Of a stretch of DNA of 64,000 nt, positions 18,132 to 27,756 are shown one piece after another. Source of the stretch: Lysinibacillus sphaericus OT4b.31 (lineage in GTDB: Bacteria > Bacillota > Bacilli > Bacillales_A > Planococcaceae); contig NZ_KB933398.1 of NCBI RefSeq assembly GCF_000392615.1, positions 84,807 to 148,806 of the forward strand, given 5' to 3'. A program made the translations under genes and the position numbers. Positions within the stretch are counted from its first letter, which is position 1. Every line of letters begins with the position of its first letter. Below the pieces are notes generated by a model. It was not told the DNA's origin. It did no database searches and worked only from the letters and a program-made list of their open reading frames with translations.

Positions 18132-19883
18132 TTATGATTTCACTATAAATGTATGAACAACAGTCAATAATTCAGTGGACAGCTCAGTTAACACTTGCGC
18201 CTCGTCTGAAACTTTGTTGACAGTATTTAGCTGAGTAACTGACGCTTCAGCCACACCTCGAGTATTATCTCTAGAATGTACCGAAAATTCCTCCATATCC
18301 TGAACGGATGAAGTTACTTCCTCCATACCTGCTGCCATTTCTTCGATTGTTGCCGATAGTTCTTGAATTTGACCTGAAACTTGATGAATCGATGTTAGAA
18401 TTTGGCCGAAAGACTTCTCGGAATCGTTAATCATTAGTAAGCCATTGTCTACTTCCTCCACAGCACGTATCATCACATTGACAGATTCATTTGTATCATG
18501 TTGGATATGAGATATTAGTGTAGAAATTTCTCTCGCGGATGCCTCTGATTGCTCAGCAAGTTTGCGTACCTCATCTGCGACCACAGCAAAACCACTTCCT
18601 GCCTCTCCTGCACGAGCAGCCTCAATTGCAGCGTTTAATGCGAGTAAATTTGTTTGAGATGCAATCCCTGTAATAATACCAACGATTTCCTCGATTTTAC
18701 CTGAATGTGCACCTAACATTTTAACGGATGCAGCTGATTGATTTACCGCGTCACTGATTGCATTCATCTGCGCCACAGATTTGTTGGTAGAATCGTTTCC
18801 TTTTTCAGCTTCCTCTGATGCAAGAATAGAGGATTCCGATATTTGATTTGACGTCATAGCGATACGTTGGATCCCGATACTCATTTCTTCAATCGTTATT
18901 GTACTTTCTTGTGCTTTTTGCACTTGTAAATCCGCACCTCCAGCAATTTCTTGCATGGATGAAGCTACATTGTTATATGAATCTGTTGCCCCCTGCATAT
19001 GTGTAGATAAGACATGTGCCGAATTTGAGACACGTGATGAAACATTGGTTGCACTTTGAATGACTGTTCTCAGATTTTCAATCATGAGATTAAAGTTATT
19101 TGTCAACAAACCGATTTCATCGTTTGATTTAACGGGCAAGACTTCCAGCTCCAAATTACCCTCAGCTACTTTTCGCGATTGTTGTGAAAGCTGTTGAATA
19201 GGTGTTAGCTTCCTTTTCAATAGCGAATAAACTACGATTGAAGAACCAATTAAAAATAGGACTGTCACTAATAGTGTCCATAATACTTCTGACATCGCTT
19301 TAGCGGTTACCATGGATACATCATAGTCAATTGCATAAGCGGCTAGGATAGAGCCATCCTCAGCTAATATAGGTGTTAATCCAGTTTTATAGCTGCCAAA
19401 GTCATCGCTGTAAATATCGGTTGCAGTTGCTTTCTGTGTTTCAAATACCTCTTTAATTCTTGCTAGAAAATCAGAGGATAGCCCCATTTCAATCATGTCT
19501 TGATTATATTGTGCACCCAAATCCAGAACGCTGGACGATAGAACGGGAGCATTTATATTTTCACCATTTACTGTAATAAGAAATAGGTTTGTGATAATGT
19601 CTGAAGCATCGTTGATTTTATCCATTTCCTTTGTCAAAAGACGCGCATCTGGATTATCAGCGCTTGGTTGTTCCAATATAGAATTTAATGTATTAATATC
19701 AATTGTCTGAGATAAAATCATCCCTTTATCATAAAGAGATTGATCCATATCTTTTAAATTGCTATTTTTTACAATATAATAGGAGAGTCCCATAGTGACT
19801 AATCCGAATAACAATAAAATACTTACCATTATCACCGTCAATTTTTTGCTGATTGACAAGTGCTTTTTCTTACTTTTTTTCAT
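18132..19883 (-). CDS. Methyl-accepting chemotaxis protein
   Basis: 583 residues. Transmembrane helix 1 lies at about residues 13-34. An extracytoplasmic Cache-like sensor runs from about 35-195, and TM2 is near 196-218. A HAMP domain follows, then a long coiled-coil signalling domain with the conserved hairpin tip [41 protein letters not shown]. It senses an extracellular ligand and controls CheA. The ligand is not predictable. A strong SD (AGGAGG) precedes the ATG. It has its own terminator. No consensus sigma-D promoter was seen upstream. Confidence 0.94.
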   Translation of the reverse strand: MKKSKKKHLSISKKLTVIMVSILLLFGLVTMGLSYYIVKNSNLKDMDQSLYDKGMILSQTIDINTLNSILEQPSADNPDARLLTKEMDKINDASDIITNLFLITVNGENINAPVLSSSVLDLGAQYNQDMIEMGLSSDFLARIKEVFETQKATATDIYSDDFGSYKTGLTPILAEDGSILAAYAIDYDVSMVTAKAMSEVLWTLLVTVLFLIGSSIVVYSLLKRKLTPIQQLSQQSRKVAEGNLELEVLPVKSNDEIGLLTNNFNLMIENLRTVIQSATNVSSRVSNSAHVLSTHMQGATDSYNNVASSMQEIAGGADLQVQKAQESTITIEEMSIGIQRIAMTSNQISESSILASEEAEKGNDSTNKSVAQMNAISDAVNQSAASVKMLGAHSGKIEEIVGIITGIASQTNLLALNAAIEAARAGEAGSGFAVVADEVRKLAEQSEASAREISTLISHIQHDTNESVNVMIRAVEEVDNGLLMINDSEKSFGQILTSIHQVSGQIQELSATIEEMAAGMEEVTSSVQDMEEFSVHSRDNTRGVAEASVTQLNTVNKVSDEAQVLTELSTELLTVVHTFIVKS

Positions 19884-20520
19884 ACTCTCTCTTCCTCCTA
19901 AAATTACATATAAGACATATTTCTAGTGAAAATGGACATCCGATGATGTAATGGCAAAATGTAAATGAAATAGACATAATGTTGCAAGTAGCTAGTTTTA
20001 TGTAATTACATATGGTATTCTTTTTACTTTTTTGTCAGTATTTACTTGATAAAATAGTAAAGTAATCCATTCATTTCCTAATCTAAATCCACTATACTGC
20101 CTATAAATACGATTCACAACCCAAAAAACTAACTATTTAAACAGTAAAACTTTGATGCTACTATGAAATATTTAGTATTTTTTTACCATTTAACTTAGGT
20201 ATCAATGCATATAGTTGTCCAAAAAAAATACTATAATAGTATGAATGTGAAATTGATAGTGGATGTCCTATCTTAACGTCTGTGTACTCAAATAAATGAA
20301 TAATGCTGTCTTGTTCTTGACATAGTACCTCGAACTACATAATTCAACTTAAAGAAGAATAAGGAAATAACATGAATGGCTTCCCATAGTTCATACTGAA
20401 CATTAAAGGAAGCCTTCTGTTTGTACACTTCTAAATTTTCTTTTCTAAGTTATGTCTTTTAATGTATTTGTTATAGGTTAAAGGCTAAGTATAAGTCAGA
20501 ACAAAGATACTAAATGTGAA
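19884..20520. other. AT-rich non-coding interval
   Basis: About 640 bases with no credible gene on either strand. It contains a weak inverted repeat (GGCTTCC 20378-20384 with GGAAGCC 20408-20414) and several TATAAT-like stretches. It must contain the minus-strand chemoreceptor promoter. The unusual length and AT content fit a boundary of acquired DNA next to the ATPase/nuclease pair. Confidence 0.5.
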
Positions 20521-20553
20521 TTTGTTATAAAATATAACAAAATTAATTATAAT
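20521..20553 (+). promoter_or_regulatory. Promoter and palindromic operator of the ATPase/nuclease pair
   Basis: A perfect inverted repeat TTTGTTATA-AAA-TATAACAAA (20521-20541) lies immediately before TATAAT (20548-20553) and would cover the -35 region (TTATAA at 20525-20530, 17-bp spacing). The palindrome suggests a repressor site. No regulator gene is adjacent. Confidence 0.5.
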
Positions 20554-20586
20554 AGAAGAAAATACTTTTAAGGATGTTTAAACATA

Positions 20587-21924
20587 ATGGCGATAATAAA
20601 AATCAAGAAAATAAAGGTGCAAAATTTAAGAAATGTACGCAAGGGTGAGATGACATTTGCGGTGGATTTTGAGTCCTTTTTTAAAGCAAATGTTGTTGGT
20701 CTATATGGACAAAATGGTTCAGGGAAAACGACAATTGTTGATGCATTTGGTTTACTGAAGACGCTCATTTCTGGTTGGCTTGCTGACGTTAAACTGCCTA
20801 CTCGAGAAAAACGAATGATTATGGCAGGGGCGGACAAAGCAAGTATCGATATAGAATTTCTTGTGGAAAATCAATTTGGCACTTTTTATGTCCATTATTT
20901 CGTGGAGTTACAAGAAGATGGAAAAAGACTGTACACAACGGCCGAACGAGTGACTTACAGAGAAAACAAAAAAGGCAAACGCACAAAGGTTCTTGTGTAT
21001 GTGACAGAAGAGGATGTGCAAATACGTAATGTATCCCTCGCAGATATGAATGAAAAACAGCGTGTTAAAATGCTTGTCATCCATCAATTAGCAAGAAAGC
21101 AATATACGTCTTTTATCTTTCACAAAGATCTAAAGCTATTGTTACGAGAGAAGTTGACAGAACTAGAAATGGAACTGTTGCATAATTTGGCAATCGACTT
21201 TAATCAAGACTTGCATGTCGTAAACAATCAAAACATCGCCCCTTTATTTGAAGAGCGGTTTATGCCATTTAGCGTCCATTTAGAAAGAACGCGTGGCTCA
21301 ATTTCTTATGATTTGAATGGACCAGCGTTATTACCAGAAGATGCTTTTTATGTATTATGCGAAGTGATTGAACAAAGTAATCGCGTATTGGCCACGATTA
21401 TTCCAGGGCTTACCATTAAGATCAATGTTATTACAGAACAGACATTGGATAATGGTGAAAAGGGGATACGTTTTGAGTTTTTATCGCAGCGAGGTGACCG
21501 AGAATTACCTCTTCGTACTGAATCAGAGGGGATTTTAAAAATTATTTCAGTTCTTAGTGTACTAATCGCTGTCTATAATAATCCGAATGCTTGTGTGGTA
21601 ATCGATGAATTAGATTCAGGTATATTTGAATATTTATTAGGTGAGTTGTTAACAGTGATGGATGAGGGCGGGAAAGGACAGCTTATTTTTACGTCTCATA
21701 ATTTACGTGTGTTAGAGGTGCTTGCCATTAAAAATTTATGGTTTACGACGACAAATGAAAATTGCCGCTATATACAACTCAAAGGCATTAAAGAAGTAAA
21801 TAATGCGAGAGATGTCTATTTACGTGCCATTCAGCTAGGCGGACAGGACGAAGAGGTTTATAGGGAAACAAAAACATTTAAAATTAAACGTGCTTTTAGA
21901 AAAGCAGGTGTGCAATATGACTAA
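20587..21924 (+). CDS. SMC/OLD-like AAA ATPase of a putative defence pair
   Basis: 445 residues, no membrane segment. Walker A GQNGSGKTT lies at 41-49, an ABC-type signature-like TESEG at 311-315, Walker B CVVIDELDSG near 336-345 and the switch His in FTSHN at 371. A coiled middle region separates the two ATPase halves, as in AAA15/AAA21, RloA, AriA and OLD-type proteins. These partner with nucleases in phage defence such as PARIS or RloAB. The downstream gene overlaps by 8 bases and encodes a TOPRIM-like protein, which supports that reading. AAGGA lies 12 bases before the ATG. Membership of a specific named system is not established. Confidence 0.82.
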   Translation: MAIIKIKKIKVQNLRNVRKGEMTFAVDFESFFKANVVGLYGQNGSGKTTIVDAFGLLKTLISGWLADVKLPTREKRMIMAGADKASIDIEFLVENQFGTFYVHYFVELQEDGKRLYTTAERVTYRENKKGKRTKVLVYVTEEDVQIRNVSLADMNEKQRVKMLVIHQLARKQYTSFIFHKDLKLLLREKLTELEMELLHNLAIDFNQDLHVVNNQNIAPLFEERFMPFSVHLERTRGSISYDLNGPALLPEDAFYVLCEVIEQSNRVLATIIPGLTIKINVITEQTLDNGEKGIRFEFLSQRGDRELPLRTESEGILKIISVLSVLIAVYNNPNACVVIDELDSGIFEYLLGELLTVMDEGGKGQLIFTSHNLRVLEVLAIKNLWFTTTNENCRYIQLKGIKEVNNARDVYLRAIQLGGQDEEVYRETKTFKIKRAFRKAGVQYD

Positions 21925-22651
21925 AAAGGTATTATTAATTATTGTAGAAGGACAAACTGAACAAATTGTTTTAGAAGATTATTTAGATGAGCATTTTGTT
22001 AATTCGACGATTCGCTTTGATGTGCAACGAGAGGATATCTTAACAAAATGGGATGCTAAAAAGAATATACCCAATATTAAAAACAGTGTAGCACGAGTTA
22101 TTCATAACTATTTAGAAAAGTATAAATTTCTAGCCAAGGATCTAACCGCTGTTGTTCATATTACAGATGCAGATGGTTGTTTTATCGCACCAGAATTTGT
22201 ACAGGTAAAGTCTGATATTGAACAAAATTTATATTATACAGAGGATGCAATATTCGTAAAAACAGAGAAGCGTAAAGAGCAGATTGAACAACGTAATGAG
22301 ATGAAGGCTAATAACGCCAAAATTCTAATAGCCAATGATTATTTTAGTATTAATCGCTTAAAAGTACCTTATCAGCTATTTTATTTTTCCACTAATTTAG
22401 AGCATGTTTTGTGGAATGAGCGCAATGAAGTTGCGACTGAAAAGATTTTAAAAGCGGATACCTTTATTGAGAACTTATCCGGCTCGATTGAAGAATATCT
22501 TGGCGCGTTTCTTCCTGTGAATCCAGCACTTTCTTATCGGGAAAAAATGAAAGAAAGCTGGGCTTTTTTAATGGATGGCTGTAATTCTCTTCAACGTGGA
22601 ACGAATGTGCCGTTATTGTTTGAAATGATTAAGTCCACTGTGCAAAAATAA
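21917..22651 (+). CDS. TOPRIM/RloB-like putative nuclease paired with the ATPase
   Basis: 244 residues from the ATG at 21917, which has AGGTG upstream inside the ATPase gene. LLIIVEGQTE (Glu 11, Glu 15) resembles the TOPRIM/RloB glutamate motif VEGxTE. HITDADG (Asp 84, Asp 86) supplies the DxD pair, and YFSTNLEHVLW near 165-175 is placed like the RloB NPCFExWL region. Such proteins bind Mg2+ and cut nucleic acid. In PARIS and Rlo systems the ATPase restrains the nuclease until infection. The function is inferred from motifs and from the overlap with the ATPase gene. A longer frame from 21890 is unlikely. Confidence 0.72.
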   Translation: MTKKVLLIIVEGQTEQIVLEDYLDEHFVNSTIRFDVQREDILTKWDAKKNIPNIKNSVARVIHNYLEKYKFLAKDLTAVVHITDADGCFIAPEFVQVKSDIEQNLYYTEDAIFVKTEKRKEQIEQRNEMKANNAKILIANDYFSINRLKVPYQLFYFSTNLEHVLWNERNEVATEKILKADTFIENLSGSIEEYLGAFLPVNPALSYREKMKESWAFLMDGCNSLQRGTNVPLLFEMIKSTVQK

Positions 22652-22662
22652 AATATGACAAG

Positions 22663-22696
22663 CCTCCCATGACAAGAAGTAAATGGGGGGTTTTTT
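22663..22696 (+). terminator. Terminator of the ATPase/nuclease operon
   Basis: CCTCCCAT (22663-22670) pairs with ATGGGGGG (22683-22690), then six T. It shows that the two genes form a complete two-gene unit. Confidence 0.85.
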
Positions 22697-22875
22697 ATGT
22701 TTAAAAATAAATAAGCGGTGGACCTTTTTTATATGGCTCTTATTTTTGTAGATTTAAATGTACGAACTTAAAAAATTACTACCTAACTATGTGTGTTTTA
22801 CAATGACATGTTTTCCTTAACCATTTCATAAGCTTTATAGGTATGATTTCATCACGTTAAGGAGGAGGCAAGCAC

Positions 22876-24165
22876 ATTCAAATACATGTTGTGCGGGCAG
22901 GTGAGTCCATATGGAGTATTGCGCAAGCTTATGGGACATCAGTTCAGAGCATTGTAGACGCCAATCAAATTCCCGAACCTAATAAATTAGTCATTGGGCA
23001 AGCACTTGTAATTCCAATTGTGGGGAGTTTTTATTATGTGCAGCCTGGAGATAGTCTATGGTCAATTGGACAACGCTTTGGTATCAATTATTTAACGCTA
23101 GCACAGGTAAATGGCATGAATCCAAATCAGCCTTTATCAATTGGTATGCGACTTTATATTCCGCCAGCTCCGAAAACAAGGGCTGAAACATTGGCATATT
23201 TAGAGCCGAGGGGTACATCTGTAAGTGAAGCACTATTGAGTCAAGCAAGAGAAGCGGGACCTTATTTAACGTACCTTGCCTTATTTAGCTATGAGGTAAG
23301 GAGAGATGGGACACTAAAGGTGCCACCAAGCCAAGGTGTGCCCGAAATTGCTAATGATACCAGGGCGGCACTGGCAATGGTGATCTCCAATTTGGAAGAT
23401 TTCCGGTTTAGTGGCGAGTTAGCAAGGGATATTTTCCAAAGTACGGCCGTACAAGATCTACTATTTGATAACATTATTAAAGAAGCAAAGCGAGTAGGTA
23501 GCATTAAGGATATACATTTTGATTTCGAAAATTTACCAGGTGATCAAAGAGAGGCATACAACAATTTTTTAAGAAGAGCAGTGGAGCGGTTCCATGCAGA
23601 GGGTTATACGGTTTCTACAGCACTTGCTCCGAAAACGAGTGCCGATCAGCAGGGTCCGTGGGGTGTTGCGCATGACTACAAAGCACATGGTGAAATTGTG
23701 GACTTTGTATTGCTAATGACTTATGAATGGGGCTATTCAGCGGGTCCACCTATGGCTGTTTCACCACTTCCTGAAGTAGAGGCAGTTGTAAAATATGCGG
23801 TAAGTGAAATACCTGCCAATAAAATATTGCTCGGACAGAACCTATATGGTTATGACTGGACACTGCCATTTGTGCAAGGAGGTCCCATTGCTGAGGCAGT
23901 TAGTCCACAAAGAGCTATTGAGATAGCTAAGAAATACAATGCAGCCATTCAATTTGATTGGAGGGCGCAAGCACCTTTCTTTGAATATTACGATGAACAA
24001 GGAAGAGCACATATTGTTTGGTTTGAAGACGCAAGATCTATACAAGCCAAGTTCAATTTAATCAAACAGTACAAGCTTCGAGGGGTTGGTTATTGGAAGC
24101 TAGGTCTACCATTCCCACAAAACTGGTTATTAATAGGCTCGAATTTTGATGTGGTGAAGAAATGA
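22876..24165 (+). CDS. LysM-GH18 spore peptidoglycan hydrolase (SleL/YaaH-like)
   Basis: 429 residues if it starts at ATT 22876. Two LysM domains (IHVVRAGESIWSIA... near 3-46 and YYVQPGDSLWSIGQRFG near 53-96) bind peptidoglycan. They are followed by a glycosyl hydrolase 18 domain (about 105-425) with the catalytic segment HFDFENLPG. Relatives are N-acetylglucosaminidases that degrade cortex fragments during germination. The only strong SD, GGAGGAGG (22861-22868), is 7 bases from ATT. The first GTG (22891) is 22 bases away and would remove the first strand of LysM1. The protein has no signal peptide, as usual for spore-delivered LysM enzymes. Confidence 0.88.
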   Translation: MQIHVVRAGESIWSIAQAYGTSVQSIVDANQIPEPNKLVIGQALVIPIVGSFYYVQPGDSLWSIGQRFGINYLTLAQVNGMNPNQPLSIGMRLYIPPAPKTRAETLAYLEPRGTSVSEALLSQAREAGPYLTYLALFSYEVRRDGTLKVPPSQGVPEIANDTRAALAMVISNLEDFRFSGELARDIFQSTAVQDLLFDNIIKEAKRVGSIKDIHFDFENLPGDQREAYNNFLRRAVERFHAEGYTVSTALAPKTSADQQGPWGVAHDYKAHGEIVDFVLLMTYEWGYSAGPPMAVSPLPEVEAVVKYAVSEIPANKILLGQNLYGYDWTLPFVQGGPIAEAVSPQRAIEIAKKYNAAIQFDWRAQAPFFEYYDEQGRAHIVWFEDARSIQAKFNLIKQYKLRGVGYWKLGLPFPQNWLLIGSNFDVVKK

Positions 24166-24296
24166 GGAATTATAGATATTACCTTTACTCAATACCCAAT
24201 CTATTTTCTTCAAAGTGGAAATAATCTGTAAATAACATTCCCAATTTTGGTAATGTAGTATATAATTATGGTAAATAGTATTTTAGGAGGGATATT

Positions 24297-26522
24297 TTGG
24301 GTAAATTTAAAAAGTTAGGAATTATTTTGACGTCTACTGCATTTTCTGTTGGTGTGCTTTCACCCATTGCACATGCTTCTGCAAATGGAAAGGAATCACC
24401 AGAGAGAATTGAGATTCAAGTAGCTTCAACGGAGACGAATGTTACAAAAAGCACGCTTATTAAGCAATTGCGTACACTATTCCCCGATAAGTTTAATTTC
24501 GTAACAGATAATGATTTCCATACGGGACGTGGGCATTTCTTTAGAGATGATACGGCAATCCGTTACGAACTAGGCTTCCATAAAACAATCAATGGTAAAG
24601 ATGTTTATGGTAGTTTTACCTTTAAGGGAGACGATTTAGAATTAGAAAATTTCCATTATCAACCTGCTAACATAGCAGATGCTGTCTACCCTGCAAAGTA
24701 TTCAGAGGTTGAGGCTCAAAAAATTGCACAGGATTTTCTGAAAAAATTTCCGAATACGGCAAACTATAAACTGAGAGAAGATGGCTTCGGTTTTGGTTAT
24801 GATATTAATATAAATAGACCGCTATCACAGCCAATTTCTTACTCATTTGTTTACTCGCCAACACATAATGGTGTGCCGATTAGCGATCAGCAAATCTCTA
24901 TTGATGTTCTAGGTAATGGAGAAATTACTGGTATGTATCGTAATACAGAGTCTAATAGTAAGGCCACATTCGATGGTTTAGAACAGAAAAAGAATGAGGC
25001 AGATATACTGGCACAAGTTCGTGATAACTTGGCAGTAGAACTACGTTATTTTATTGATTATAACTATCACACAGGCGACCGTAATGTAAAACTTGTCTAT
25101 ATGCCAGCTGCAGGTTTCAACGGCGTACATGCTTTAACAGGACAGTGGCAAACAGCGAATGGCTTCACTTCAAATGTGCCAAAGACGAAAAGCGTAGAAA
25201 AGCTTTCATCACAACCACTTTCACCGAGAAAGAGTGGCATGACGATAGCAGAGGTTGAAGAATTTGCAAAATCTTTCTTGAAAGTTGATTCTGACAAAGC
25301 AAAGCTACAGATTGAAATGGTTGATGAAAGAGAAAATGAAAATGGCGAGACAATTTACTCAGTAGGTTATATGTACATGTATGCTAACGGTGGCTCAGGC
25401 TCATCATTTGAAATTAATAAAGCGACAGGTGAAATTTTACAGTACCATGACTTACGTAGAGAATTCACCCAAACAAGTGATAAAGAAACTACTATTTCTA
25501 AGGATGCAGCATTGACGAAGGCTATCGAATACTTAAAGGAATGGGCTCCATCCTATGTGCATGAATATTCGAAACCAATTGATGATGTTGAATTTAATCA
25601 ATATAGCAAACAATATCACTTCTCCTTCCCGCGTGTTGTAAATAATATTGCAGTTGTTGGCGATGAATTGTATGTAACTATTGGTGCTGATGGTTCACTA
25701 GGTTCTTTATCGATTAATAAGCAAAAGATTGATAATTGGCCAAATGCAAGCAAGGCTATTTCGGCTGATAAAGCAAAAGCATCCTATAGTGAGGCACTTG
25801 AGTTACAGCTCCAGTATGCTAAGCAAGATAGTGAGGATAAACAGCACTTTGATTTAGTGTATTCTCCAATTTTTGGTGGTAATTTATACAATCAAATTGA
25901 TGCCATCACTGGTGAATGGCTAAATAGTATAGAAGGATCAAAAGAAAAACCATTAATTTCTCATCCAACGGCTGCTGATGAGTTGAATTACTTATTGAAC
26001 CAAAATGTGTTAGAAGTTAAAGACCCAGCAAGCTTTAATGCAAATACAGCTGTGACAAAGGGAGAGGCATTGAAAATAATGCTGAAATCTATGACATATG
26101 GCTACTTTGGTCCTCAGGGTGAAGAGGGTGGTAAGCAATCCTTCAGTAATATAGATAGTAAGCATCCATTGTATGCTATCGTTGAACAAGCTGTAACGAT
26201 GGGCATTTTACAACCAGCTGATCAATTTGCAGTAGATGCAACATTGACTCGTCAAGAGCTTGCGGAATGGTATGTCCGTGTACTACGTTTAGAAAATGCT
26301 GCAAAGCATAGCGACATTTACAAGTTAAACTTCGCTGATGCTGGCACTATTGATCCAAAGTACGCAGGATACGTTGCTTTAGCAAGTGCGATGGGATTAA
26401 TCGATGCGCAGCAAAATAATTTTAACGCTACTGAAAAAGTGACATATGCTGATCTAGCCGTTTCGACAATTCGTTTAGCACGTGCCATTAACGAGCACAA
26501 TAGTAGTCGTAATTACTACTAA
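24297..26522 (+). CDS. S-layer-anchored protein with YcdB/YcdC-type repeats and SLH domains
   Basis: 741 residues. A signal peptide (residues 1-27, cleavage near AHA-SA) is followed by about 500 residues of PepSY-related YcdB/YcdC-type repeats. Recurrent blocks of VEAQKIAQDFLKKF, EVEEFAKSFL and DAALTKAIEYLKE alternate with GEI/TGEWL strands. The last 200 residues hold three SLH-like units (for example VTKGEALKIMLKSM, LTRQELAEWYVRVL, VTYADLAVSTIRLA) that attach to cell-wall polysaccharide. The function is not known. The start is TTG with TAGGAGG (24284-24290) 6 bases upstream. A TATAAT lies at 24261-24266. It is monocistronic with its own terminator. Confidence 0.85.
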   Translation: MGKFKKLGIILTSTAFSVGVLSPIAHASANGKESPERIEIQVASTETNVTKSTLIKQLRTLFPDKFNFVTDNDFHTGRGHFFRDDTAIRYELGFHKTINGKDVYGSFTFKGDDLELENFHYQPANIADAVYPAKYSEVEAQKIAQDFLKKFPNTANYKLREDGFGFGYDININRPLSQPISYSFVYSPTHNGVPISDQQISIDVLGNGEITGMYRNTESNSKATFDGLEQKKNEADILAQVRDNLAVELRYFIDYNYHTGDRNVKLVYMPAAGFNGVHALTGQWQTANGFTSNVPKTKSVEKLSSQPLSPRKSGMTIAEVEEFAKSFLKVDSDKAKLQIEMVDERENENGETIYSVGYMYMYANGGSGSSFEINKATGEILQYHDLRREFTQTSDKETTISKDAALTKAIEYLKEWAPSYVHEYSKPIDDVEFNQYSKQYHFSFPRVVNNIAVVGDELYVTIGADGSLGSLSINKQKIDNWPNASKAISADKAKASYSEALELQLQYAKQDSEDKQHFDLVYSPIFGGNLYNQIDAITGEWLNSIEGSKEKPLISHPTAADELNYLLNQNVLEVKDPASFNANTAVTKGEALKIMLKSMTYGYFGPQGEEGGKQSFSNIDSKHPLYAIVEQAVTMGILQPADQFAVDATLTRQELAEWYVRVLRLENAAKHSDIYKLNFADAGTIDPKYAGYVALASAMGLIDAQQNNFNATEKVTYADLAVSTIRLARAINEHNSSRNYY

Positions 26523-26564
26523 TAATTTAACTTTATGCACTAGATGAATACCATTTAGCGGAAA

Positions 26565-26597
26565 GGGCGTCTCCTCATTTGAGGAGATGCTCTTTTT
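26565..26597 (+). terminator. Terminator of the SLH protein gene
   Basis: GCGTCTCCTC (26567-26576) pairs perfectly with GAGGAGATGC (26581-26590; one G-U pair), then TCTTTTTA. Confidence 0.85.
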
Positions 26598-26650
26598 AGG
26601 TTTGTTTGCTCTCTATTTGGGAATAATAATGATAGAAAGGAGTGTGTGAA

Positions 26651-27118
26651 ATGGGAAGTTTTAAGTTTTTATTAGTAGCGCTTTTACTAGCAGGAGTGCT
26701 GTATGGTTGTAATAAGGATGAGGTAAAAAATGTACCCGCTAATGCTCCTACTGAGCAAAATGCTACGCAACAAGTGAACGAAGATACTGCCGAGCTAACG
26801 GAGTTTAACTTTTTAGAGTTTTCATTGGATGTTGATTATTCTGCAACAGAGTCCTATGAGGTAGAATTTGAAAATAAAAAATCAGGCATCGAAGCAAAGT
26901 TAAAAGATGATCGTAACAATGAAAAGCTCCAAGGTGATGAGGCTTATACAAAGTTAGAGCCATTATTTAAACAATTGACATTTGATTCGACAACACCCAA
27001 TGATAAAGTGATTGAACAGGTAATTTCAGTATTTCATATTGCAGACGACTTCCAATCTATTGAAGTTGAAGTGGAGTTTTCTGATGGCACCGAAAAAGAA
27101 TTTAAACAAATAAAGTAA
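26651..27118 (+). CDS. YusW-like lipoprotein
   Basis: 155 residues with a lipoprotein signal (VLYGC lipobox, Cys about 20) and a spacer rich in Asn, Thr and Gln. A YusW-like domain (about 55-155) begins FNFLEFSLDVDYSATESYEVEFE and ends IEVEVEFSDGTEKEFKQIK. The family is common in Bacilli and its function is unknown. The ATG at 26651 has AAAGGAG (26636-26642) 8 bases upstream. A GTG at 26642 overlaps that SD and is rejected. A weak hairpin (27125-27132 with 27145-27152) follows. Confidence 0.8.
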   Translation: MGSFKFLLVALLLAGVLYGCNKDEVKNVPANAPTEQNATQQVNEDTAELTEFNFLEFSLDVDYSATESYEVEFENKKSGIEAKLKDDRNNEKLQGDEAYTKLEPLFKQLTFDSTTPNDKVIEQVISVFHIADDFQSIEVEVEFSDGTEKEFKQIK

Positions 27119-27224
27119 ATAAAGTTCCCTATGCATTTATTTGTATAGGGAATTTCACACTGTAGACAAACTGGAAAAAAGATTTTAGGGTTTGCCTAGT
27201 CCGTATGAAGAGAGGTGAAAATAA

Positions 27225-27271
27225 TTGCTGTTTGATAGACCCTGTGTTATTATTGTCTCGAATTAAAGATA
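27225..27271 (+). promoter_or_regulatory. Promoter and MhqR-like operator of the marR gene
   Basis: -35 TTGCTG (27225-27230), 17 bp, -10 TATTAT (27248-27253). The dyad TGTCTCGAATTAAAGATA (27254-27271) follows directly. It matches 15 of 18 positions of TATCTCGAATTCGAGATA, which I recall as the MhqR operator of B. subtilis. Autoregulation is inferred. Confidence 0.6.
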
Positions 27272-27305
27272 TTTAATTTCAAGGTAACTGAAATGAGGGA
27301 GTCGT

Positions 27306-27740
27306 ATGAAGGAAGGCAATCGTAATTTAAAAGCTTTTACGGTCATGTTCCGAGCTTATCAAGCAATTCAAGATGCGACAAAGAAGGATTTACTTCAATA
27401 TGATTTAAATCAAACAGAATTTGGGGTACTTGAATTTTTGTACCATTTTGGCGAACAGCCGATTCAAGTCATTGGTAAGAAAATATTAATTGCTAGCAGT
27501 AGTATTACGTATGTTATTGATAAGCTTGAGCACAAAGGTCTTGTTTATCGTCGTGCTTGTCCTAGAGATCGGCGTGTTACCTATGTATTATTAACACGCG
27601 AGGGACAGGTAATGATGGAAAGAATTTTCCCACAGCATGAGCAGGTTATAAATGAGATTTTTGAAGTATTAGATCCACATGAAGTGGAAACAATGACCCT
27701 GTTACTAAAAAAGGTTGGCCTTAATGCCGCTAAAAAATAA
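27306..27740 (+). CDS. MarR-family regulator, MhqR-like
   Basis: 144 residues, a winged-helix MarR protein. The recognition helix region IASSSITYVIDKLEHKGLVYRR and the wing CPRDRRVTYVLLT are clear. In B. subtilis, MhqR (145 residues) represses quinone-detoxifying dioxygenases, nitroreductases and azoreductases. The three genes that follow here are exactly such enzymes, and two matching dyads flank the gene. A Cys (CPRD) next to the wing might allow redox control, but MhqR is not known to need one. GAGGGAGT serves as SD. Confidence 0.88.
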   Translation: MKEGNRNLKAFTVMFRAYQAIQDATKKDLLQYDLNQTEFGVLEFLYHFGEQPIQVIGKKILIASSSITYVIDKLEHKGLVYRRACPRDRRVTYVLLTREGQVMMERIFPQHEQVINEIFEVLDPHEVETMTLLLKKVGLNAAKK

Positions 27741-27756
27741 AAATTTTTTACACATA

